Assembly: GCA_016190245.1 (NCBI GenBank)
Contig: JACPQY010000031.1
Location: forward strand, 1-64,000
Direction of reading: 5' to 3'
Source of the DNA: Nitrospirota bacterium
Lineage (GTDB): Bacteria > JACPQY01
Length of the DNA: 64,000 bases
The translations under genes were made by a program, and so were the position numbers. Below, one piece after another: positions 33,378 to 40,188 of this stretch (the first letter of the stretch is position 1; the number at the start of each line of letters is the position of its first letter). The notes under the pieces were generated by a model, which did no database searches, had not been told where the DNA came from, and saw only the letters and a program-made list of their open reading frames with translations.

Positions 33378-34667
33378 ATGGCGTCCCATTCCACCGTGAC
33401 GTCCGGCCTCAAATGCCGGGAGTGCGGCAAGGCGTATCCGGAGGCCCCCGTCCACGTCTGCGAGTTTTGTTTCGGCCCTCTCGAGGTCAGTTACGACTAC
33501 GCCGCGGCTGCCAAGACCCTATCGCGGCGGAGCATCGAGCGCCGCCCCCATTCCATGTGGAGATACCATGAACTGCTCCCGCTCCAGGGCGAGCCTCGCG
33601 TCGGCACCACCACCGGTTTCACACCGCTCGTCCGCGCCAAGAACCTCGGCGACGCGCTGGGCCTGAACCAGGTCTACGTCAAGAACGACGCCGTTTGCTC
33701 ACCAACCCTCTCATTCAAAGACCGGGTGGTCTCCGTGGCCCACTCCAAGGCGATCGAGTTCGGTTTCAAGGTCGTCGCCTGCGCGTCCACCGGCAATCTG
33801 GCCAACTCCGTGGCGGCCAACGCGTCTGCCGCCCGCCTCGAGTGCTACGTCTTCATCCCCGCGGATCTCGAACGAGGCAAGGTGCTGGGCACGAGCGTGT
33901 ATGGGGCCCACGTGGTGGGCATCCTGGGCGCCTACGACGAAGTCAACCGGCTGTGCAGCGAGATTGCAGGAAAATACGGATGGGCCTTCGTGAACATCAA
34001 CATCCGGCCCTACTACTCCGAGGGCTCGAAGTCCTTTGGGTTCGAGATTGCCGAGCAACTCGACTGGCGGCTGCCGGACCACGTGGTCGTCCCGATGGCC
34101 GGCGGCTCACTCATCACGAAAATCGGAAAGGCCTTCAAGGAGTTCACCCAACTCGGCCTCGTGAGAAAACATCCCGTGCGCATCCACGGTTCCCAGGCGG
34201 CCGGATGCTCGCCCATCGTCACCGCTATCAAGGATGGAACGACCGTGTTCAAACCGGTCAAGAAGCCGGAGACGATCGCGAAGTCCCTCGCCATCGGAAA
34301 CCCGGCCGATGGGTTCTACGCGATGAAGACCATCCGGGAGTCCCATGCGTGGGCCGAGAACCCCACGGATGACGAGATCGTGTGGGGCATGAAGATTCTC
34401 GCCCAAACCGAGGGCATTTTCGGCGAGACGGCCGCCGGTGTCACCGTGGCGGGTGCGCACAGGCTTGCAAAGGCGGGGAAGATCGGGAAGGACGAGGTGG
34501 TGGTGATCTCCGTCACCGGCAACGGGCTCAAGACGCAAGAAGCGATCGCGGAGGCCGTGGACAAGCCGGTCGTGATCCCACCCAGTCTGAGAGAATTCGA
34601 CGAGGCCCTCAAGCAAGGCTTGACGCCACCGGATCAGGCCCCAAAGGCCGCGGCGGCGGGAAGGTAG
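33378..34667 (+). CDS. thrC: Threonine synthase
   Basis: The ATG at 33378 is the family-like start; a zinc-ribbon-like N-terminus follows (LKCRECGKAYP, HVCEFCFGPLEVSYDY). The PLP Lys is in PTLSFKDRVV, the phosphate-binding region in CASTGNLANSVAANASAA, and the C-terminal EGIFGETAAGVTVAGA and VVISVTGNGLKT complete the fold. The reaction is O-phosphohomoserine to threonine. It runs into a ubiquitin-like/NIL gene after 17 bp, the arrangement seen in sulfur-carrier loci. Confidence 0.9.
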   Translation: MASHSTVTSGLKCRECGKAYPEAPVHVCEFCFGPLEVSYDYAAAAKTLSRRSIERRPHSMWRYHELLPLQGEPRVGTTTGFTPLVRAKNLGDALGLNQVYVKNDAVCSPTLSFKDRVVSVAHSKAIEFGFKVVACASTGNLANSVAANASAARLECYVFIPADLERGKVLGTSVYGAHVVGILGAYDEVNRLCSEIAGKYGWAFVNINIRPYYSEGSKSFGFEIAEQLDWRLPDHVVVPMAGGSLITKIGKAFKEFTQLGLVRKHPVRIHGSQAAGCSPIVTAIKDGTTVFKPVKKPETIAKSLAIGNPADGFYAMKTIRESHAWAENPTDDEIVWGMKILAQTEGIFGETAAGVTVAGAHRLAKAGKIGKDEVVVISVTGNGLKTQEAIAEAVDKPVVIPPSLREFDEALKQGLTPPDQAPKAAAAGR

Positions 34668-34684
34668 CAGCGGAGAATTTCGCG

Positions 34685-35197
34685 ATGCCCACGGTACGTA
34701 TCCCCACCCCGCTGCGGAAGCTCACGGGCGGCCTCGAGGAGGTCCAGGCGACCGGAGCGAACCTGGGCGAAGTGCTCCAGGCGCTGGAGAAGACCTATCC
34801 GGGTTTCAAAGAAAGGATTTTCGACGAGGCCGGCGAGATCCGGCGGTTCATCAACGTCTTCGTGAATGACGAGGACGTGCGCTTCCTCCAAAATCTCAAG
34901 ACGCCGGTGAAAGACGGTGACGAGATCTCCATCCTCCCCGCGATTGCGGGTGGAGGGCCGGACAAGAAACGCGTCTATCTCACCTACCCGCCCCAGCTCG
35001 TTCGGGAACCGATCATCTACAACGTGGGGCGTAGATTTCATGTCGTGACCAATCTCGGGTCGGCCACGGTCTCGAACGGCATCGGCGTGGTCGCTCTGGA
35101 GTTGGAGGGGGAAAACGGCGAGATCGGGAAGGCCGTCGAGTACCTCCAGGGCCTCGGGATCAAGGTGGATCCGATCGAGCAGAACGTGGTGGAGTGA
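34685..35197 (+). CDS. Ubiquitin-like sulfur carrier fused to a NIL domain
   Basis: Residues 1-92 are a MoaD/ThiS/CysO-type beta-grasp domain (VRIPTPLRKLTGG, RRFINVFVNDEDVRFL, DGDEISILPAIAGG) that ends in Gly-Gly, followed directly by PDKK. Residues 95-170 are a NIL domain (VYLTYPPQLVREPIIYNVGRR, NGIGVVALELEGE), a ferredoxin-like fold otherwise found at the end of the MetN methionine transporter ATPase. The free C-terminal Gly-Gly needed for thiocarboxylate is internal here, so a processing step or a non-carrier role is implied. It lies between thrC and sat, pointing to sulfur amino-acid metabolism. Confidence 0.8.
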   Translation: MPTVRIPTPLRKLTGGLEEVQATGANLGEVLQALEKTYPGFKERIFDEAGEIRRFINVFVNDEDVRFLQNLKTPVKDGDEISILPAIAGGGPDKKRVYLTYPPQLVREPIIYNVGRRFHVVTNLGSATVSNGIGVVALELEGENGEIGKAVEYLQGLGIKVDPIEQNVVE

Positions 35198-35279
35198 GGG
35201 GACGGGATTTCATCAGGTGACGACCGGATCTCAACCCCCCTCGCTCGCATAGAAATCACCCTTCGCACCAGATTCTCCC

Positions 35280-36515
35280 GTGAAGAACAAGGCGTCCAAG
35301 TCTGACCCCCGCAAGACACGTAAGGCGTCCCGAGGCGGGCCGAAGCCGCCGGGCACCCCTCACGGCGGTCTCCTCGTCCAGCGCCTCGTCACCGGCCGGG
35401 AAGCTGAGAGCGTACGAAGACACAGCGGGCGGCTTCCCAGCCTTCTCCTGAACCCGCGCCAGGCGTCTGACCTCGAGCTCATCTCGTGCGGCGGCTTCAG
35501 CCCGCTCACGGGTTTCATGGGCGAGGCGGACTACCGATCGGTCCTCAAACAGATGAAGATCGAGAGCGGTCTGTTGTGGAGCCTGCCCATCCTCCTCGAT
35601 GTTCCGAAGGCGTTTTTCGAGAAGACCAAGCCGAACACCGCCATCGCCCTCGCCGTGCCCCAGGGGGCGCGGACGATCGGAGTGATGGCCGTCCGCGAGA
35701 AGTTTGTCCGGAACCGCGAGGCGGAGGCGGCCGCGGTATTTTCCACGACCGATCCCGCCCACCCGGGCGTGAAGGCCCTCCTCGATTCGAGCGAGTACGT
35801 TCTGGCCGGCCCCGTCACCCTCTTCGAGCCGGTCCCACACGACGACTTCCAGCCCCAACGCCTCGCCCCCGCGCAGACGCGCGAAATCTTCCGCGAGAAG
35901 GGATGGAATACGATCGTCGCCTTCCAGACGCGCAACCCCATCCACCGTGCCCACGAATATCTCCAGAAGTGCGCCCTCGAGGTGGTGGACGGCCTCCTCC
36001 TGCACCCGATTGTCGGCGAAACCAAGTCCGACGATGTGCCCGCGGAGGTCCGAATGCGGTGTTACGAGGTTTTGCTCGAGAAGTACTATCCGGCCCAGCG
36101 GGTCCTCCTCGCCGTCAACCCGGCCTACATGAGATACGGCGGTCCGCGCGAGGCGGTCTTCCACGCCCTCGTGCGCAAGAACTTCGGCTGCACTCATTTC
36201 ATTGTCGGCCGCGACCACGCGGGCGTGGGGAAATTCTACGGGCCGTTCGATGCCCAACACCTGCTGCGCTCCCTCCCGCCCGAGGATCTCGGAATCCAGC
36301 CGCTGTATTTCGATGCCACGTTCTACTGTCGGATCTGCGGGAACTGCGCGTCCGAGAAGACGTGCCCGCACGACGAGAGCGCGCGCCTCAACCTGAGCGG
36401 CACGCGCGTTCGCCAGATGCTCGCCGCGGGAGAGAATTTGCCCGTGGAGTTCAGCCGCCCGGAAGTCGCCGAGATCCTCCGCGAGGCCTACCGAGCCGCC
36501 GACGCCGGGGCCTGA
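35280..36515 (+). CDS. sat: ATP sulfurylase
   Basis: Starts with GTG at 35280. The N-terminal PUA-like domain (GGFSPLTGFMGEADYRSVL) is followed by the catalytic motifs FQTRNPIHRAHEYLQK (substrate and ATP contacts) and FIVGRDHAGVGKFYGPFDAQ, and near the end FYCRICGNCASEKTCPHDE, a Cys/His cluster typical of one bacterial/archaeal branch. The enzyme makes adenosine 5'-phosphosulfate from sulfate, or runs in reverse in sulfur oxidisers. No APS reductase or kinase is seen nearby. Its last codons are copied 900 bp downstream. Confidence 0.95.
   Translation: MKNKASKSDPRKTRKASRGGPKPPGTPHGGLLVQRLVTGREAESVRRHSGRLPSLLLNPRQASDLELISCGGFSPLTGFMGEADYRSVLKQMKIESGLLWSLPILLDVPKAFFEKTKPNTAIALAVPQGARTIGVMAVREKFVRNREAEAAAVFSTTDPAHPGVKALLDSSEYVLAGPVTLFEPVPHDDFQPQRLAPAQTREIFREKGWNTIVAFQTRNPIHRAHEYLQKCALEVVDGLLLHPIVGETKSDDVPAEVRMRCYEVLLEKYYPAQRVLLAVNPAYMRYGGPREAVFHALVRKNFGCTHFIVGRDHAGVGKFYGPFDAQHLLRSLPPEDLGIQPLYFDATFYCRICGNCASEKTCPHDESARLNLSGTRVRQMLAAGENLPVEFSRPEVAEILREAYRAADAGA
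36476..36506 (+). repeat. Direct repeat, left copy (3' end of sat)
   Basis: CCTCCGCGAGGCCTACCGAG followed by CCGCCGACGCC, inside the last codons of sat. A second copy with one mismatch lies at 37377-37407, the two flanking the DUF433/DUF5615 module. Confidence 0.8.
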
Positions 36516-36633
36516 TCGGGCCAGGCGCCCAAGCCCGGGAGAAACACCAAAGCAAGAGCAGAGCCTTGATTCGCAGGGCCACGTCGAAGTCGAGGTAACC
36601 GACTGAAAGGATTGCTTCCATGACCCCCGCTCC

Positions 36634-36711
36634 GTCATTCCCGCGCAGGCGGGAATCCAGTCTTGAATCCCGTGATTTTTCCCTGGGTTCCCGCTTTCGC
36701 GGGAACGACGA
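36634..36711. repeat. Dispersed palindromic repeat (CGTCATTCCCGCG type)
   Basis: CGTCATTCCCGCG at the left and CGCGGGAACGACG at the right pair as inverted arms of about 80 bp, with inner hairpins CCCGCGCAGGCGGG and CCCGCTTTCGCGGG. This is a common dispersed element in bacterial genomes and lies between sat and the DUF433 gene, inside the repeat-flanked segment. Confidence 0.7.
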
Positions 36712-36748
36712 GATGTGTGATGTCGCATGACTTTGCCGTGACCGTGCC

Positions 36749-36997
36749 TTGATTCGGCCCCCCATCGGCCGTAAGCTGCCACCTGTGGGCACGCACGTAG
36801 TCACACGGAACCCCGAGATCATGGGGGGAACGCCTGTGTTCTCCGGGACACGCGTGCCGGTGCAAACCCTCCTGGACTACCTGGAAGCGGGAGACACGAT
36901 GGACAACTTTCTCGCCGGCTTCCCGACCGTATCACGTGAGCAGGTGATCGCCTTCCTTGAGGAGGCCAAGAACCGGATGGTGGCGGACGCTGCGTGA
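36749..36997 (+). CDS. DUF433 antitoxin-like protein
   Basis: The protein has the DUF433 core: VTRNPEIMGGTPVFSGTRVPVQTLLDYLEAG, then MDNFLAGFPTVSREQVIAFLEEA. This is a small helix-turn-helix-like family paired with DUF5615 proteins as TA modules. An in-frame GTG near the VGTHVV residues is an alternative start. It overlaps the partner gene as GTGA. Both lie inside a segment bounded by 31-bp direct repeats. Confidence 0.8.
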   Translation: MIRPPIGRKLPPVGTHVVTRNPEIMGGTPVFSGTRVPVQTLLDYLEAGDTMDNFLAGFPTVSREQVIAFLEEAKNRMVADAA

Positions 36998-37314
36998 AGG
37001 TTCTCCTCGATGAGTGCGTCGATCGACGACTCGCAGGGGAACTGGCAGCACACGAGATCCGCACGGTTCCACAAATGGGCTGGGCGGGCCTGCGCAACGG
37101 TGAACTGCTTGCTCTCGCGCAGGAGAAATTCGACGTGTTCTTGACCTTGGACAGAAACTTGTCATTCCAACAGCCGCTGGCCCGATTCAATGTCGCCGTC
37201 ATCGTGGTGCAAGCACCCACGAACCGACTTCAGGACCTCCTGCCCTTGGTCCCGCGGATTCTGAAGGCACTCTCCACCGCGAGGCGGGGCGAAGTCACCT
37301 GGGTGGGCGCCTGA
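36994..37314 (+). CDS. DUF5615 PIN-like toxin
   Basis: GTG start at 36994 overlapping the DUF433 stop. The 106 residues show the Mut7-C/DUF5615 PIN-like pattern: VLLDECVDRRLAGEL (first Asp/Glu), AHEIRTVPQMGWAG, ALAQEKFDVFLTLDRNLSFQQ (second Asp) and a C-terminal helix LLPLVPRILKAL. The family is thought to be the nuclease half of DUF433/DUF5615 pairs. A second, diverged pair is at 60391-60965. Confidence 0.8.
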   Translation: MKVLLDECVDRRLAGELAAHEIRTVPQMGWAGLRNGELLALAQEKFDVFLTLDRNLSFQQPLARFNVAVIVVQAPTNRLQDLLPLVPRILKALSTARRGEVTWVGA

Positions 37315-37376
37315 GGCAGCAAGCAGCGATACAGACCTCCACCCGTTCGTCAGGCACAGCGGGGGAGGTCTTGAAC

Positions 37377-37407
37377 CCTCCGCGAGGCCTACCGAGCCGC
37401 CGATGCC
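37377..37407 (+). repeat. Direct repeat, right copy of the sat 3' end
   Basis: Identical to 36476-36506 except for one C to T change; similarity continues loosely to the stop (GCCTGA). It also encodes the last residues of the minus-strand solute-binding-like protein. The two copies bound about 870 bp with a TA pair and a palindromic repeat. Confidence 0.8.
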
Positions 37408-38996
37408 GCGGTCCGCGCCTGAGCGCGGGACCGGCCGGAGGATCGAGCCGGCCTTTTGAGTTTCGGCAGCGCCACGCGGTCCGTCTCGATGGCCCGGCGC
37501 GTGGCTCGCAGCATGTCCTTCAACCTCCCCTCGGGCTCGATGAACTGCCGGGCCGCGGCTGACCAGATCTTTGCCCCCTCCTCCGTGACGCCCACGTAGC
37601 TCACGCGCGCAAGTCGGAAGACCACGCTCTGCCCCTCGTAGATCGGAGGTGGCGGCACATCCCGAACGGCGGACAGAGTGAAGGACCAGCGCGTGAAGAA
37701 TGCCTGGCTCTCGGGGGTTGTCAAGAAACGCAGGAGACCGACGGCCGTCTCGACTTCCGCGCGTGAGTGACCCGCGCGGGCCACGCTGAAAAAGAGTGAC
37801 GGACGGACGACCAAGGGGTACGGCCCGGAGGCGAAGGGGGAAGTCTCTCGGGTGATCTCAGGGAGGTGCATGGCCCCCTCGCGAAACGGGAAGAGGCGGC
37901 GCCCGTTCACGACGGTCGCGTAGAGCTCCATGTCCGCCCGGACCCTGCGGAAATCACCGACGCGGAAGAGGGATTGGGGCCGGCGACTGAAGTAGAAGGG
38001 CTTGACGTGCAGGCTGTCGTACCGGTTCGCATACCAGAGGAAGTAGCGGCTCAATCGCTTCAGGATTCGAAGGGATTCCACGTAAGGCTCGATGCGCTCG
38101 TGAAACTTCCCTCTCTCGATGGCCTCGAGCCAGTCCGCCCCGCTCAGATTCCCATCTCCGTCAGCATCGAGCGCCTCGAACAGCCCCTGCATCACCTGCT
38201 CCTGGATGCCCCGCGCGAAATAGCTCAGGCCCTCCGTGGGGGGGGCGTTGAAGAGCGCGATCGGCCACGTGAAGTCCGCTCGGGCGCAGCGGTCCAACGC
38301 GTCCTCGAACTCGGCCCACGTGCGGATAGGCAGCCGAACGCCGAGACCTTCGAGAACGTCCATGTTGTAGTTGATGGCCGGGGCGGAGTAGTCGATCACG
38401 AGGGCGTACGCGCGTCCGATGTGCGACGTCCGATGTCCAGCGCCGGACGGCCGACGTCGGACGCCCGGGGCCGGCAGGCCCATCGAGCGGAGGGCCTCCG
38501 GACGGAAACTCGTGTGCCAAGGTTTGCCCGTGAAGGGGCTCTCCAGCTCGAGATGCGGGCCAAGGTCCTCGAAACGATCCTGAAGTCCGGGAAAAGTCGA
38601 AGGGATGTTCTCATAGACGAGGGCCGGACGGCCTCGGCGAAACTCGCCGTCGCACTGCTCCACCCACCGGAACACATCGCCCATGCGCGCGGCGAATCGG
38701 AAGCGGCGCGTGTGGAGGCGATTGAATTCGTGGAGGAGGTCCGCCAGCCCCCCCCGCCGGAAGGTCATGGTCCGCCGGTCGAAGTAGCCCGGAAGCTGGC
38801 TGTTGTAGATGTAGCCGCTCAGGTCGGCCAGCCAGACGCGACGGCGACGGCCCCGGAACGGCTTCAGGGGCGGGTAGAGTCGGCGGAGATCCGTGTCGGG
38901 GGCGGACGTTCGGCCCAGCCCCGAGCGCAGAGAGATCAGCTCAGTTGGCCCGTTCCCGGCGGCGTGGATGATCGGGCTCGCAGACTCCCCTCTCAG
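37389..38996 (-). CDS. Extracellular solute-binding-like protein with an EF-hand loop, start unclear
   Basis: The protein resembles sugar-type ABC solute-binding proteins: GLADLLHEFNRLHTRRFRF near the start, INYNMDVLEGLGVRLPIRTWAEFEDAL (the typical hinge phrase 'NxDxLxxxGxxxPxTW'), and RAEVETAVGLLRFLTTPESQAFF near the end. In the middle DADGDGNLSGADW is a Ca-binding EF-hand loop. No ATG, GTG or TTG lies between the upstream stop (38993) and an ATG at 38768; a CTG at 38996 that overlaps that stop (CTGA) is possible. No signal peptide is visible, so the gene may be 5'-truncated. No transporter genes are near. Confidence 0.55.
   Translation of the reverse strand: MRGESASPIIHAAGNGPTELISLRSGLGRTSAPDTDLRRLYPPLKPFRGRRRRVWLADLSGYIYNSQLPGYFDRRTMTFRRGGLADLLHEFNRLHTRRFRFAARMGDVFRWVEQCDGEFRRGRPALVYENIPSTFPGLQDRFEDLGPHLELESPFTGKPWHTSFRPEALRSMGLPAPGVRRRPSGAGHRTSHIGRAYALVIDYSAPAINYNMDVLEGLGVRLPIRTWAEFEDALDRCARADFTWPIALFNAPPTEGLSYFARGIQEQVMQGLFEALDADGDGNLSGADWLEAIERGKFHERIEPYVESLRILKRLSRYFLWYANRYDSLHVKPFYFSRRPQSLFRVGDFRRVRADMELYATVVNGRRLFPFREGAMHLPEITRETSPFASGPYPLVVRPSLFFSVARAGHSRAEVETAVGLLRFLTTPESQAFFTRWSFTLSAVRDVPPPPIYEGQSVVFRLARVSYVGVTEEGAKIWSAAARQFIEPEGRLKDMLRATRRAIETDRVALPKLKRPARSSGRSRAQARTAASAAR
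38417..38463. repeat. Short palindromic insertion inside the solute-binding-like gene
   Basis: Several GACGTC/GGACG half-sites and the palindromes CGGACGGCC and GACGTCGGACG make up a GC-rich patch that codes for an Arg-rich loop (VRRRPSG, then AGHRTSHIGR) unlike the family. It looks like an in-frame insertion of a dispersed element. Confidence 0.35.
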
Positions 38997-39994
38997 GCCG
39001 CCGCGCGGGCCTCGGGGGCGACGGATGCTTCCTGAGCCTCGGCCTGCAGTTCGCTCAGGCGCTTGCGCTCGAACCACCGACCGATGATCCCCTCACCCGT
39101 CAGATTCACACAGGTGACGCCGTACTTCTTCAGGAGCCAGGCCCAGGTCTCGACCTTCTTGCAGACCACCAGCATGTCATTGCTCGTCACCGTCAGGTTG
39201 CCGTTTACATCCGAGAGCACCATGTAGGTAGTCTTCGGAAGAACGCGCGCACGCTGGTTGGGATAGAAGAGCCCGCCGGTGAGGGCCATGTCGGCGCCAA
39301 CAAGCACGATCTCCCGGCAACCCAGGTAATCACCCAAGTGCAGCACCATGCTCCCCGTGTTGAAGGCGTATTCCAGCTCGGGAAGGCTCAGATCGAGACC
39401 CGTGTAGGACGCCTCGTGGCCGAGCCCTGAGGGCCGGAAATAGAACCGATGGTCCTCATCGAACATCTCATTCATGGTCGGATCGGCCCACTGGGCCACG
39501 AGAAGACGGGTGTCTTTCGGCGGGACCTGCGCGCACGGTTGAGGGACGGGCAGGGACAGCGCCTGCCGTTTCCAGTCGTCGATGTAGTCGCGGCACACGA
39601 CGCCGTCCGCCACCAGCATGAAATCGAGCGGATAGGGGCACCATGCTGCGCCGCGGTTCACACCCACGACGACGTCGTCCGGACGCGGGGGGTGTTCCGC
39701 AAGGTTCTTGAACACGGAAGGCCCGCTCAGGATGACGTACATCGAGCGACCCGCGCACGAGCCCTTCAACTCACGTAGGGTGTGTTTCACGGTGCGATTG
39801 TGCCGGACATTGTCCCGCCGCTTGTCGAGGTAGGTCGACTTCCAGGCTGCGGGGGGATGGATCTGGTGGGACACCTCCGAGTAACGCCAGTCCCGGCAGA
39901 CGAAATTCACATTGCCGATGCTCATGGCGTTGTAGAGGCGATCTCCCTTGATCTCGCCCATGAACTCGGGTTCCTTGGGGATGCGGATGTTCAT
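38993..39994 (-). CDS. DUF115-like protein (MptE/Maf-type fold)
   Basis: The 333-residue protein resembles the DUF115 / 6-hydroxymethylpterin pyrophosphokinase-like family that includes the flagellin glycosylation factor Maf: MYVILSGPSVFKNL, VVVGVNRGAAWCPYPLDFMLVADG, and GSMVLHLGDYLGCREIVLVGADMAL. In flagellated bacteria such proteins transfer nonulosonic acids to flagellin; with neuA/neuB and hook genes in the same window this is an attractive but unproven role. It lies downstream of flgE on the same strand, 195 bp away. Confidence 0.65.
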   Translation of the reverse strand: MNIRIPKEPEFMGEIKGDRLYNAMSIGNVNFVCRDWRYSEVSHQIHPPAAWKSTYLDKRRDNVRHNRTVKHTLRELKGSCAGRSMYVILSGPSVFKNLAEHPPRPDDVVVGVNRGAAWCPYPLDFMLVADGVVCRDYIDDWKRQALSLPVPQPCAQVPPKDTRLLVAQWADPTMNEMFDEDHRFYFRPSGLGHEASYTGLDLSLPELEYAFNTGSMVLHLGDYLGCREIVLVGADMALTGGLFYPNQRARVLPKTTYMVLSDVNGNLTVTSNDMLVVCKKVETWAWLLKKYGVTCVNLTGEGIIGRWFERKRLSELQAEAQEASVAPEARAAA

Positions 39995-40019
39995 CGCGAA
40001 GGCCCTCCCGGCCTTCGCC

Positions 40020-40045
40020 GTGAATCGTGAATCGTGAATCGTGAA
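40020..40045. repeat. Short tandem repeat (GTGAATC units)
   Basis: Three and a half copies of the 7-bp unit GTGAATC stand between the DUF115-like gene and flgE. A related patch (ACGATTC units) is at 24430-24459. Confidence 0.7.
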
Positions 40046-40115
40046 GAGTGGCCGGCCAGCCCGGCCGCGCTGGATACCCTTGTTCTCCCCCGACTGCTCA
40101 TGCTTCCTCCATTCG

Positions 40116-40147
40116 CCGGGGCGGCGTTTCAGCGCCGCCCCGGTTTT
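40116..40147 (+). terminator. Strong hairpin with T-run downstream of flgE
   Basis: CCGGGGCGGCG (40116-40126), loop TTTCAG, CGCCGCCCCGG (40133-40143), then TTTT: an intrinsic terminator on the plus strand. No plus-strand gene precedes it closely; for the flgE transcript (minus) it would act as a T-less hairpin. Confidence 0.6.
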
Positions 40148-40188
40148 CCTGTCGCTCCTACTGACCTGCTAGGGTGTTACCTCCCCTG

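Noticed and set aside
40020-40045. Short tandem GTGAATC units as a possible CRISPR or iteron array
   Set aside because: Units are 7 bp without spacers, too few for an origin iteron set, and no rep or cas gene is near.
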